A stretch of DNA of 21,399 nt from JABZIP01 sp052173355 (GTDB lineage Bacteria; Bacillota; Clostridia; Peptostreptococcales; Anaerovoracaceae). The notes below the pieces were generated by a model, which had not been told where the DNA came from, searched no databases, and saw only the letters and a list, made by a program, of their open reading frames with translations. This document shows positions 7,645 to 15,535 of this stretch, in pieces. A program made the position numbers and the translations under genes. Each line of letters starts with the position of its first letter. Position 1 is the first letter of the stretch. Location of the stretch: positions 1 to 21,399 of the forward strand of contig JBQMYS010000022.1 of assembly GCA_052173355.1 (NCBI GenBank), given 5' to 3'.

Positions 7645-8994
7645 ATGGCATTTGAAAGTTTGTCCGATAAATTACAGGGTGTTTTTAGAAAGATAAAAGG
7701 AAAAGCCGTACTTTCAGAAACTGATATTGATGAGGCAATGCGCGAAGTAAAGCTGGCATTGCTTGAAGCTGACGTAAATTTAAAGGTTGTTAAGAACTTT
7801 GTAGGCAGTGTTAAAGAAAAGGCACTTGGAAGTGACGTACTTGAAAGTTTGACACCTGCGCAACAGGTTATAAAGATTGTAAATGATGAACTTACAGCGT
7901 TGCTTGGGGGTTCTGCAAGTAAGCTGACATATTCACCTAGAGGTTTTACAGTGATTTTGATGGCGGGTCTTCAAGGTAGCGGAAAAACTACATCTTGCGG
8001 TAAACTTGCTGTTTATCTTAGAAAAAACGGTAAAAAACCAATGCTTTGCGCCTGCGATATTTACAGACCTGCGGCGATAGACCAACTTGAAATAGTTGGT
8101 AAAACGGTAGGTGTACCGGTGTTTACAATGCGAGAATCAGATAAACCTGTTGATATTGCAAAGGCGGCGGTAGAAGATGCACAGCGTAGAGGATACGATG
8201 TTCTTATAGTAGATACAGCCGGCAGACTTCACATAGATGAAGAATTGATGAACGAACTTGAACTAATCAAAAAAACGGTCAAACCGCATGAAATACTGCT
8301 TGTAATAGATTCTATGACAGGTCAGGATGCGGTAAATACCGCGCTGGGTTTTGATGACAGGCTCGGTATTGACGGGGTAATTATAACAAAACTTGATGGT
8401 GATGCAAGAGGCGGCGCGGCTTTATCCGTTAAGCAGGTTACAGGAAAGCCGATTAAGTTTGTCGGTATGGGAGAAAAGCTTGATGCACTTGAACCTTTTT
8501 ATCCGGACAGGATGGCGGGTAGAATACTCGGAATGGGCGATATGCTTTCTCTTATCGAAAAAGCACAAGAAACATTTGACGATGCGCAAGCTGAAGAACT
8601 TGAGCGCAAACTGAAGAAAAATGAGTTTACACTTGATGATTTTTTGGCTCAGATGGCTCAAATTAAAAAAATGGGCGGAATTGCGAAAATCTTTGAATTG
8701 CTACCGGGGGTTATGCCGGGAATAGATAAAAAAGCTATGAAAGATGTAAATATAGAGGAAGGACAAAAAGAGTTCGCCGTAATGGAGGCTATAATTCTTT
8801 CTATGACTCCGTCAGAGAGAAAAGATCCTTCAATATTAAATGCAAGCAGAAGAAAGAGGATTTCTCGAGGTTCCGGTCAACCTGTCAGCAAGATTAACAG
8901 CATGATGAAAAAATATGATGAAGCTAAAAAACTTATGAAATCGGTTGCAAGCGGGAAAGCTTTTAAAAATAACAAAATGTTTCGTGGATTTTAA
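7645..8994 (+). CDS. ffh: Signal recognition particle protein Ffh (SRP54)
   Basis: GTPase that, with 4.5S/6S RNA, binds signal sequences on the ribosome and delivers nascent chains to FtsY at the membrane. Domains in order: N domain (1-95) with the ALLEADVN motif, G domain (about 100-295) with GLQGSGKTT (108-116), DTAGR (190-194) and TKLDGDARGG (248-257), then a methionine-rich M domain (300-449) with SRGSGQPVSKIN for RNA binding. The 449-residue length is typical. An AGGAGG site sits 7 bases before the ATG. The order ylxM-ffh-rpsP-khpA is the standard Firmicutes arrangement. Confidence 0.98.
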   Translation: MAFESLSDKLQGVFRKIKGKAVLSETDIDEAMREVKLALLEADVNLKVVKNFVGSVKEKALGSDVLESLTPAQQVIKIVNDELTALLGGSASKLTYSPRGFTVILMAGLQGSGKTTSCGKLAVYLRKNGKKPMLCACDIYRPAAIDQLEIVGKTVGVPVFTMRESDKPVDIAKAAVEDAQRRGYDVLIVDTAGRLHIDEELMNELELIKKTVKPHEILLVIDSMTGQDAVNTALGFDDRLGIDGVIITKLDGDARGGAALSVKQVTGKPIKFVGMGEKLDALEPFYPDRMAGRILGMGDMLSLIEKAQETFDDAQAEELERKLKKNEFTLDDFLAQMAQIKKMGGIAKIFELLPGVMPGIDKKAMKDVNIEEGQKEFAVMEAIILSMTPSERKDPSILNASRRKRISRGSGQPVSKINSMMKKYDEAKKLMKSVASGKAFKNNKMFRGF

Positions 8995-9049
8995 ATTCAA
9001 CACTTGAGTTTAGATATAATAAAAAGTAAAAAAATGGAGGAATTTCAAA

Positions 9050-9292
9050 ATGGTAAAAATTAGATTAAAGAGATTGGGTGCAAACAAGAAGCCTTTTTAC
9101 AGAGTCGTTGTCGCAGATCAGAGAGCTTCCAGAAATGGTAGATTTATTGATGAAATCGGAACATACGATCCTCTTACGGATCCGGGAACTATAAAAATAG
9201 ATGCTGAAAAGGCTCAGAAATGGATGCAAAACGGAGCACAGCCTACACAGACTGTTAGAGCACTTATGAAGAAAGCTGGCATATTACAGTAA
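9050..9292 (+). CDS. rpsP: 30S ribosomal protein S16
   Basis: Small-subunit protein that binds 16S rRNA early in assembly. The 80 residues begin MVKIRLKRLGANKKPFYRVV and include the conserved SRNGRFIDEIGTYDP. The ATG is preceded by TGGAGGAATTTCAAA. It lies 55 bases after ffh. A TATAAT at 9015-9020 in that gap has no convincing -35, so an extra promoter is only a possibility. Confidence 0.97.
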   Translation: MVKIRLKRLGANKKPFYRVVVADQRASRNGRFIDEIGTYDPLTDPGTIKIDAEKAQKWMQNGAQPTQTVRALMKKAGILQ

Positions 9293-9308
9293 GAAAGCGG
9301 TGAAATAG

Positions 9309-9539
9309 ATGAAAGGACTTGTAGAAGTTATCGCGAAAGCCTTGGTAGATAATCCGGATGAGGTTGTGATTGAAGAAACTGAAAGGGATGACAGCACTGT
9401 CATCGTAATTAAAGTTGCCGAATCCGATATGGGTAAGGTGATAGGAAAGCAAGGCAGAATTGCAAAAGCTCTGCGTACTGTTGTAAGAGCTGCTGCGGTA
9501 AAAGAAAATAAAAGAGTTATCGTGGATATACTTCAGTAA
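9309..9539 (+). CDS. khpA: KH-domain RNA-binding protein KhpA (YlqC)
   Basis: A 76-residue single KH domain protein with the GxxG loop GKQG at residues 46-49 (VIGKQGRIAKALRTVVRAAA). In streptococci KhpA works with KhpB as an RNA chaperone that affects cell elongation and division; the same pairing here is inference. It lies 16 bases after rpsP, with a modest ribosome site (AAAGCGGTGA), and the transcript ends in the terminator just downstream. Confidence 0.94.
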   Translation: MKGLVEVIAKALVDNPDEVVIEETERDDSTVIVIKVAESDMGKVIGKQGRIAKALRTVVRAAAVKENKRVIVDILQ

Positions 9540-9551
9540 TGTTATGAATTC

Positions 9552-9580
9552 AAGAGGGGTTATTTTTGTGCCCCTCTTTT
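9552..9580 (+). terminator. Intrinsic terminator after khpA
   Basis: An 8-bp GC-rich stem AAGAGGGG (9552-9559) with CCCCTCTT (9571-9578), an 11-base loop and a T run. It separates khpA from rimM, genes often co-transcribed in Firmicutes. Confidence 0.85.
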
Positions 9581-9635
9581 AGTATTTAGAGTTAATTTGT
9601 ATGTTTGCACATTGTAAAAAACGATAGGATGTGTG

Positions 9636-10142
9636 GTGTTGGAAAAAATAGAAATAGGGAAAATTGTAAGCGCTGTCGGAATATCAGGGGAAGTCAAAGT
9701 TTATAATTACTCAGATTATAAAGAACGATTTTCAGAATTGAAATATATTTATTTGCAAGGAAGCGATGAAAAAGTAAAAATTAAATCTGTGAGATATATA
9801 AAAAATATGGTAATCTTGAAGTTGCAAGCAATAAATGACAGAAATATGGCGGAAAGCATGAGAAATACATTACTTTATATAGATAGCGAGCAGCTTAGGC
9901 AACTTCCGGCGGATACGTATTACATAAAGGATATGATGGGAATGCAGGTAAAAACAATAACCGGTGAGTTTGTAGGAATACTTTGCGATGTAATTAAAGG
10001 AAGTGCACAAGATTTGTATGAAGTGGAAATGCCGAACGGAAAAAAAACTTTAATTCCCGCTGTTTCAGAGTTTATTAAAAATATAGACCAAGATAAAAAG
10101 GTTATAGAAGTAGAACTTATAGATGGGCTGTTGGACTTATGA
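9636..10142 (+). CDS. rimM: Ribosome maturation factor RimM
   Basis: Binds S19 and helps mature the head of the 30S subunit. The N-terminal RimM domain reads EKIEIGKIVSAVGISGEVKV and the C-terminal PRC-barrel carries YYIKDMMGMQV and YEVEMPNGKKTLIPAVSEFIK. Length is about 168 residues, normal for the family. The start is uncertain: GTG 9633, GTG 9636 and TTG 9639 are all in frame, and AGGA at 9626-9629 best fits 9636. There is no ATG option. It overlaps trmD by four bases (ATGA), so the two are translationally coupled. Confidence 0.92.
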   Translation: MLEKIEIGKIVSAVGISGEVKVYNYSDYKERFSELKYIYLQGSDEKVKIKSVRYIKNMVILKLQAINDRNMAESMRNTLLYIDSEQLRQLPADTYYIKDMMGMQVKTITGEFVGILCDVIKGSAQDLYEVEMPNGKKTLIPAVSEFIKNIDQDKKVIEVELIDGLLDL

Positions 10143-10891
10143 AAATAAGAATATTAACGCTTTTTCCGCAAATGTTTCCAAATGTTTTACAAAACAGTAT
10201 ATTGGGTAGAGCTGAAAAAAACAATATTATAGATTTTGAATTCGTAAATATTAGGGATTATAGTATCGGAAATTATAACAAGGTGGATGATTATCCTTTT
10301 GGTGGCGGCAAGGGGATGGTAATGATGGCAAAACCGATAACGGATGCTCTTAAGGCGACAGGTGCAGAACAGGGGAACATAGTCTATATGTCACCACGCG
10401 GTGAAAAGATTTCTGAAAACTTATTAAGGGAGTTTGCAGAAAAAGAAGAATTTACGATAGTATGCGGCCATTACGAGGGTATTGATGAAAGAGTTATAGA
10501 CTATTGGCAGATGCGAGAAGTTTCGATAGGTGATTATGTGCTTACAGGAGGTGAACTACCTGCTATGGTGTTTGTGGATGCAATGGCACGATTGATTCCG
10601 GATGTTTTATCAAAAGAAGGAGCAGCGGTTGAAGAATCAATATATTCGGGGTTGCTTGAATACCCGCAGTACACTAAACCTAGAGAATTTGAAGGACTTG
10701 AGGTACCACAGGTGCTGGTAAGCGGCAATCATAAATTGATAGAACTTTGGAAATTTGAAGAAGCATTAAAACTTACCAAAGTGCGCAGACCTGATTTATT
10801 TGATACTTATATAGAAAAAAATAAGAAAAATTTTACAAAACAAGAAATAAAAATAGTAAATAAACTTGTAAATGAAGCTGAAAAATTGTAA
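10139..10891 (+). CDS. trmD: tRNA (guanine37-N1)-methyltransferase TrmD
   Basis: Methylates G37 of tRNAs reading CNN codons, preventing +1 frameshifting. The 250-residue SPOUT enzyme shows the trefoil-knot S-adenosylmethionine site: PFGGGKGMVM (53-62), YMSPRG (83-88), VCGHYEGIDERV (108-119) and SIGDYVLTGGELPAMV (129-144). The ATG overlaps the rimM stop codon. rplS, which normally follows trmD, is absent; an HlyD-like gene starts 17 bases later. Confidence 0.97.
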   Translation: MKIRILTLFPQMFPNVLQNSILGRAEKNNIIDFEFVNIRDYSIGNYNKVDDYPFGGGKGMVMMAKPITDALKATGAEQGNIVYMSPRGEKISENLLREFAEKEEFTIVCGHYEGIDERVIDYWQMREVSIGDYVLTGGELPAMVFVDAMARLIPDVLSKEGAAVEESIYSGLLEYPQYTKPREFEGLEVPQVLVSGNHKLIELWKFEEALKLTKVRRPDLFDTYIEKNKKNFTKQEIKIVNKLVNEAEKL

Positions 10892-10908
10892 AATATAGAG
10901 GAATAGCT

Positions 10909-11913
10909 GTGAAAAAAAGTGCAAAATTTATAATTTCATATATAGTATTGCTATTGGTACTTGCAGTGATAATACAGGCGTATTCTCATTTTTCCGGAGT
11001 ACTTTTGCAAACGGAAGTGCTCAAATATCAAACCATGGAAATGGGTGATAGTGTAGATTGTTATATTGCAAGAGATGAGTTAGTGCATATTGCACCTGCT
11101 ACCGGTCAGATAAATTATTTTATTCAGGACGGAACTAAGCTTCGTAAGGGCGCGGCGGTTTTGAGTATATCTCCTGCAACGATAAATCTTACACAAGATG
11201 AAGAAAAGCGTTATGATGAAATAATGAAACGCCTTCGTACTGCCAATTTAACAACGAATTCGCTTGTATCGGAAATCAACGGTTGTGTCAGCTATTATAT
11301 GGACGGTTATGAAAACTATTTTAACCCGAATGATTTGAAAAACCTTAATTATGAAGATGTCAGCAAGCTGTCTATAAAAACTGAAAATTTAACGCGAAAA
11401 GAATGTTTGGCAGGAGAGCCGCTTTTTAAAACCGTAACGGATAGTGCTTGGTATATAATGACATGGGTAAAGCCTGAAAGTGTTGTGAATTACGAAGTAG
11501 GTGAAACGGTTAGAGTGAATTTGCGAGGCGGAGATATTTCGGCTACAGTTGAAAGCGTTATCGAAGATGAACAAATGTGGCAGGTAATATTAAAGACAAA
11601 TCGTTTTTATAAGGATTTTGCTAAAAAGAGGCGCATACATGCAAAAATAGTTACCAGAGATTTTGAAGGAATCAAGATAAAAAATTCAAGCATTATAAAC
11701 GAAAACGGAAAAGCGGGGGTTTATATCCGAAATAAAAATGGAGATATTATATTTAAACCTGTAAAAATCAATATAAGCGATGGAGAATATGCTATTGTAG
11801 AAGCGGGAAGTTTTGTCGATGAAAACGGAAAAACTGTTTTGACGGTAGAGGTTTATGATGATATGTTAAAGGACCCTAAAAAAGAAAAAGAAAAGAAAGA
11901 GGGAAAAACTTGA
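10909..11913 (+). CDS. HlyD-like membrane-anchored protein (periplasmic-adaptor-type fold)
   Basis: 334 residues. One N-terminal membrane segment (about 7-29, IISYIVLLLVLAVII) leaves the rest outside the cell. A lipoyl/barrel-sandwich-like half motif follows at about 57-85 (HIAPATGQINYFIQDGTKLRKGAAVLSI), then a helical hairpin, then a beta-barrel region (WVKPESVVNYEVGETVRVNLRGG) typical of HlyD/RND adaptors, and a lysine-glutamate-rich tail. I infer a link between a membrane partner and the cell wall, but no transporter is encoded nearby. It starts with GTG after GAGGAATAGCT and its stop overlaps the ATG of yggS, placing it in the yggS-sepF-divIVA cluster. The exact function is unknown. Confidence 0.72.
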   Translation: MKKSAKFIISYIVLLLVLAVIIQAYSHFSGVLLQTEVLKYQTMEMGDSVDCYIARDELVHIAPATGQINYFIQDGTKLRKGAAVLSISPATINLTQDEEKRYDEIMKRLRTANLTTNSLVSEINGCVSYYMDGYENYFNPNDLKNLNYEDVSKLSIKTENLTRKECLAGEPLFKTVTDSAWYIMTWVKPESVVNYEVGETVRVNLRGGDISATVESVIEDEQMWQVILKTNRFYKDFAKKRRIHAKIVTRDFEGIKIKNSSIINENGKAGVYIRNKNGDIIFKPVKINISDGEYAIVEAGSFVDENGKTVLTVEVYDDMLKDPKKEKEKKEGKT

Positions 11914-12608
11914 TGTCAATAGCTCAAAATATTGAAGAAATCAAAGAAAAAATCAAAGTTGCAGCGGAGGAATCCGGAAGAAAAGCGGATGACATACTTT
12001 TGGTTGCAGTAACAAAGACAAGGCCTATTTCAGATTTGAATGAAGCGATAGATGCAGGAATTACAGATGTCGGAGAGAACAAGGTTCAAGAAATAATGGA
12101 TAAGTATGAAGATACGAAGCCTGTGAATTGGCATTTGATAGGACATTTGCAAACCAATAAGGTTAAATATATAATAGATAAGGTAGCATTGATACATTCA
12201 GTGGATTCTTTAAAATTGGCAGCGGAGATAGATAAGAGGGCGAAACAGAAAGACAAAATTGTCGATATTTTAATTCAAGTAAATTCAGCAGAGGAAGAAA
12301 GTAAATTCGGCATTACTACGGATGAAACGGAAACACTGATTTTGGATATATTAGAAAAATATGACAATATTAGAATCAGAGGCCTTATGTGCATAGCACC
12401 GTTTGAAGATAATCCAAATGAGGTAAAGGTGTTTTTCGATGCGGTAAAAAAGCAATACGATCAATTTTCCAAAATCAGACATGATCGGTTGGATTTCAAA
12501 TATTTGTCAATGGGTATGTCACACGATTTTGAAGTGGCAATAAAAGCAGGTGCAAATCTGGTGCGAGTAGGCACTGCCATATTTGGAAATAGAAGCTACA
12601 ACAGGTAA
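11913..12608 (+). CDS. yggS: YggS/PLPBP family pyridoxal phosphate homeostasis protein (YlmE)
   Basis: Single-domain alanine-racemase-like barrel that binds pyridoxal 5'-phosphate without a known catalytic activity and buffers vitamin B6 and amino-acid pools. The PLP lysine is Lys35 in VAVTKTRP; other motifs are GENKVQE, WHLIGHLQTNKV, IQVNSAEEESKFG, GLMCIAPF and SMGMSHDFEVAIKAG near the end. The frame extends to a TTG at 11910, but ATG 11913 sits after AGAGGGA and overlaps the previous stop (TGATG). Encoded directly before sepF, as in the Firmicutes ylmE-ylmF arrangement. Confidence 0.95.
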   Translation: MSIAQNIEEIKEKIKVAAEESGRKADDILLVAVTKTRPISDLNEAIDAGITDVGENKVQEIMDKYEDTKPVNWHLIGHLQTNKVKYIIDKVALIHSVDSLKLAAEIDKRAKQKDKIVDILIQVNSAEEESKFGITTDETETLILDILEKYDNIRIRGLMCIAPFEDNPNEVKVFFDAVKKQYDQFSKIRHDRLDFKYLSMGMSHDFEVAIKAGANLVRVGTAIFGNRSYNR

Positions 12609-12621
12609 AAAAGGGGAAATT

Positions 12622-13128
12622 ATGGGAGTTATAGGTAAATTTAAGGATCTTGTTATCGGCAATGACGATGATGATGAAGATGAATATGAAGACGAGGCGC
12701 AATTAGAGGAAACGCCTTCTGCAAAAAAGGTTGAATCAAGAAATTCGTTTATCAAACCAAAACCTGAGGGTAACGATTTGAAATTTAATCAAGCCCCTCA
12801 AGCGCAACCGATTAGAGGAACCATGAGCAATCCTGTGCCGTTCAAACTGATAGTGACAGAGCCTAAAGGATTTGAGGATTGTCCTCGTTTGGTAGACAGT
12901 TTGAAATCCAGAAAACCGGTTATAATAAATTTAGAGCATATAGAACACGAACTTGCCAGAAAAATATTTGATTTTTTGAGCGGTGCAACATATGCGCTTG
13001 GTGGAAATGTTCAAAAAGTAGCTCCTAATATATTTGTATTTACACCGGAAAATGTTGATATATCCACAAATATTGATTCAGGAAATTTAAATTTTCCTGA
13101 ATCGGCATCAAAGGGTCCATGGAGATAG
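12622..13128 (+). CDS. sepF: Cell division protein SepF
   Basis: FtsZ-binding membrane anchor that bundles and bends FtsZ filaments at the septum. The frame opens with a TTG at 12583 inside yggS, but AAGGGGA precedes the ATG at 12622, giving 168 residues. Residues 1-13 (MGVIGKFKDLVIG) form the membrane-binding amphipathic helix. A strongly acidic linker follows (15-30, mostly Asp/Glu), then the SepF core (about 70-148) with KPVIINLE, ARKIFDFLSGATYALGG, QKV and IFVFTPENVDI. It lies 13 bases after yggS and 3 bases before yggT. Confidence 0.95.
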   Translation: MGVIGKFKDLVIGNDDDDEDEYEDEAQLEETPSAKKVESRNSFIKPKPEGNDLKFNQAPQAQPIRGTMSNPVPFKLIVTEPKGFEDCPRLVDSLKSRKPVIINLEHIEHELARKIFDFLSGATYALGGNVQKVAPNIFVFTPENVDISTNIDSGNLNFPESASKGPWR

Positions 13129-13131
13129 ATT

Positions 13132-13422
13132 ATGTTAGGAATTTTTATTCGCGCTATTGCTTGGTTCGCGCATATAATTGAACTGATGCTGATTGGCAGG
13201 GCGATACTCAGTTGGTTTGTAGGTTCGGGAAATCAGACGGTTTATCGCGCATATATGTTTTTGGGCAGCTTAACGGAAATTGTTGTAGCTCCTTGCCGTT
13301 TGCTTTTGCAAAAACTCAATATCAATACCGGCATGTTTGATTTTTCGGTTTTATTGGCATTGATTTTGGTACAGGCGCTTGAAAATATTTTGATTAAACT
13401 TGCATATTTAATCTTTATTTAG
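13132..13422 (+). CDS. yggT: YggT family membrane protein (YlmG)
   Basis: A 96-residue integral membrane protein with two hydrophobic segments (about 5-30 and 65-95) and the family motif GRAILSWF in the first half, followed by an Arg-Leu-Leu segment (APCRLLLQKL). YggT/YlmG proteins are found beside sepF in Gram-positives and cyanobacteria and are thought to affect cell shape or septal organisation; the molecular role is not settled. It starts 3 bases after the sepF stop, with GGAGATAGATT upstream. Confidence 0.9.
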   Translation: MLGIFIRAIAWFAHIIELMLIGRAILSWFVGSGNQTVYRAYMFLGSLTEIVVAPCRLLLQKLNINTGMFDFSVLLALILVQALENILIKLAYLIFI

Positions 13423-13439
13423 CTAAGGAGGAAGTTTAG

Positions 13440-14054
13440 ATGATTACACCGCTTGATATACAAAATCACGAATTTTCAAAAGGGGTTAGAGGTTACAAGG
13501 AAGAAGATGTAGACAGTTTTTTGGATTTGGTTACTACCGAAATGGAAATCCTTTTAAATGAGAATGCCGCATTAAAAGAAGCTGTAAGGCGTTTGGAGGC
13601 GGAACTTGAAAAATACAGAAGTTCGGAAACTGCGGTTGTTGAAACATTGGAGGCGGCAAAAGGACTGATGAGGGATATAGCCATAAGTTCGGAAAAGAGA
13701 GCTGAAGTTTTGCTTAAAAATGCTGAACTTGATGCAGAGCTGATTACAAAAGAGGCAAGGGAATCCGCTACGAGATTGAAGGAAGAAAGTGCGGCGCTTA
13801 GAAACCGCTTTAATGATTTTAGAGCCGGTTATAAGAGGATGCTTGAAAACGAAATGGAAAGATTTGATAGCGTAAGCAATGCAATTTTTGAAGAATTTGC
13901 AGTTCCTTTGGAAAAACTGGAAATCAAGGAGCAGGCTTATAAACATGGTAATACTATAAATGCGGAACCGAACTTTGTAAACAAAATTGAAAATAAAGTA
14001 GATGATATAAAAAAAACAATGGTAAATTTTAAGTTAGGAGAAGGGGATGAATAA
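13440..14054 (+). CDS. divIVA: DivIVA family cell-pole/septum protein
   Basis: 204 residues. The N-terminal DivIVA domain (MITPLDIQNHEFSKGVRGYKEEDVDSFLDLV, given here in two parts: residues 1-14 and 15-31) senses negatively curved membrane. It is followed by coiled-coil segments rich in Glu, Lys, Ala and Leu (about 35-70 and 85-160). It recruits division or polar proteins. A full AAGGAGGAAG ribosome site precedes the ATG, predicting high translation. The usual ylmH gene between yggT and divIVA is missing. Its last 8 bases overlap the start of lspA. Confidence 0.93.
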   Translation: MITPLDIQNHEFSKGVRGYKEEDVDSFLDLVTTEMEILLNENAALKEAVRRLEAELEKYRSSETAVVETLEAAKGLMRDIAISSEKRAEVLLKNAELDAELITKEARESATRLKEESAALRNRFNDFRAGYKRMLENEMERFDSVSNAIFEEFAVPLEKLEIKEQAYKHGNTINAEPNFVNKIENKVDDIKKTMVNFKLGEGDE

Positions 14055-14547
14055 ATCCCCTTTATATTTTATGTATTATTTTTTGATAGCAGGTTTATTT
14101 TTATTTGATCAGGTTAGCAAATTCATGGTAAGGAAGAATTTGGCATGTGGAGAAAGCATACCTGTTTTTGATAAAATATTTCATATTACATATGTGCAAA
14201 ATACCGGCGCATCGTTTGGTGTATTTTCAGAGCACACAAAGTTTCTTACGTATTTTACTTTGTTGATTTTAGCAGTTATATTTGGCTATGTAATACATTT
14301 TAGGAGAAGCATTGCAAAAGGAAAGAAGAATGTAATTGAAAATGTAATGTCGTTTTCGTTTGCATTGATATTTTCCGGAGGGTTCGGCAATGCGGTAGAC
14401 AGATTGGCACGCGGTTATGTGACGGATATGTTCGATTTTCGTATTTGGCCGGTTTTTAATGTTGCAGATATTTATATTTGTGTAGGATGTTTTTTGTTGC
14501 TTATATGCATTATCAAATATGATAAAAAAGGAATCGGCAATGAGTAA
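14047..14547 (+). CDS. lspA: Lipoprotein signal peptidase (signal peptidase II)
   Basis: Membrane aspartic protease that cleaves prolipoprotein signal peptides after diacylglycerol is attached. The 166 residues contain four membrane segments (about 5-23, 66-86, 98-114 and 137-156). Motifs are DQVSKFMV (21-28), QNTGASFG (51-58), GNAVDRLARGYVTD (114-127) and FNVADIYI (137-144). Catalytic aspartates are Asp118 and Asp141. Starts within the end of divIVA (ATGAATAA overlap) and ends with the same kind of 8-base overlap (ATGAGTAA) into rluD. Confidence 0.97.
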   Translation: MNKSPLYFMYYFLIAGLFLFDQVSKFMVRKNLACGESIPVFDKIFHITYVQNTGASFGVFSEHTKFLTYFTLLILAVIFGYVIHFRRSIAKGKKNVIENVMSFSFALIFSGGFGNAVDRLARGYVTDMFDFRIWPVFNVADIYICVGCFLLLICIIKYDKKGIGNE

Positions 14548-15493
14548 TGTTACTAAAGTTGTAGTGTCGCAAGACTTTGTCGGCAAAAGGATAGATGTAT
14601 TTTTAGCAGAGCGGTATCCGGACTATTCTCGGAAACAATTTCAACAAATTTTGCAGTCAGGTAATGTAGAACTTAATTACAAAAAAGCTAAAAAAAGTGA
14701 TAAACTTTTATACGGGGATGTTTTGAGTTTCGAGATGCCGGAAAAGCAAAGCAGGCAGACACCTGTACCTATTAAGATGAATTTGGATGTATTTTACGAA
14801 GATGCGCACGTGATGGTAGTAAACAAACCTGCGGGACTGGTAGTGCATCTTGGTAACGGCAGCTATGAGCAAACTCTTGTGGACGGTCTGTTGTATCATA
14901 CGGGAGGTAGCTTGTCGGATATAGCAGGGGAAATGCGTCCGGGCATAGTGCATAGGATAGATAAAGATACATCCGGACTTTTACTGGTCGCAAAAACAAA
15001 TCATGCGCATTTAAATTTGGCAAAGCAACTGGAAGCGCATAGTGTAAAGCGTAGATATTTTGCTATAGCAAATGGCAAGTTTTCAAAGCTGGAGGGAACT
15101 TTGGATACCTTTTTAATACGAGATCCGAAAAATCGTATTAAAAAGAAATCTGTTGCGTTGGATGATGTAAAATTTATGGATTTGCCTAAGAAGCGTGCGG
15201 TGACGCATTATACCGTAATTGAAAATTTGGGAAAATACACTTATTTGTGCCTTGATTTGGAAACCGGCAGAACTCATCAAATAAGGGTACACATGGCAAG
15301 CATAGCACATCCTTTGGTAGGAGATTTGCTATATGGAAAAGGAAAGAAAGAACTTGGAGTGGAAAGACAGATGCTTCATGCAGGAGTTTTGGGATTTGAG
15401 CATCCGAATACGGGTAAGTACATGGAATTTCAAAGTGAACCGCCTTTAGATTTTAATAAAGTTCTTGAAAAACTTAGAAAAGTAAAATTATAG
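14540..15493 (+). CDS. rluD: RluA/RluD-family 23S rRNA pseudouridine synthase
   Basis: Isomerises uridines in 23S rRNA. The frame opens at 14519, but AAGGA seven bases before the ATG at 14540 makes that the better start (317 residues). An N-terminal S4 RNA-binding domain (about 13-70) precedes the catalytic domain, with VVNKPAGLVVH (93-103), HRIDKDTSGL (138-147, catalytic Asp141) and ETGRTHQIRVHMA near residue 243. The neighbour lspA overlaps by 8 bases, the common lspA-rluD pairing of Firmicutes. The exact target uridines cannot be told from sequence; RluD is used in the broad sense. Confidence 0.93.
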   Translation: MSNVTKVVVSQDFVGKRIDVFLAERYPDYSRKQFQQILQSGNVELNYKKAKKSDKLLYGDVLSFEMPEKQSRQTPVPIKMNLDVFYEDAHVMVVNKPAGLVVHLGNGSYEQTLVDGLLYHTGGSLSDIAGEMRPGIVHRIDKDTSGLLLVAKTNHAHLNLAKQLEAHSVKRRYFAIANGKFSKLEGTLDTFLIRDPKNRIKKKSVALDDVKFMDLPKKRAVTHYTVIENLGKYTYLCLDLETGRTHQIRVHMASIAHPLVGDLLYGKGKKELGVERQMLHAGVLGFEHPNTGKYMEFQSEPPLDFNKVLEKLRKVKL

Positions 15494-15500
15494 AAATTTA

Positions 15501-15535
15501 AAATTCCCGATGGATTTAATCAGTCGGGAATTTTT
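15501..15535. terminator. Bidirectional terminator between rluD and rqcH
   Basis: A perfect 10-bp stem AAATTCCCGA (15501-15510) with TCGGGAATTT (15524-15533), a 13-base loop, and T-rich flanks both ways. The right arm lies inside the last codons of rqcH and the rqcH stop is in the loop. Confidence 0.82.

Noticed and set aside
9001..9020. TATAAT before rpsP as a promoter
   Set aside because: No acceptable -35 at 16-18 bp spacing; in this AT-rich DNA a lone TATAAT is weak evidence.
13572..13946. 124-codon minus-strand frame rich in Phe and Cys
   Set aside because: Mirror of the Glu/Lys-rich DivIVA coiled coil; no independent evidence.
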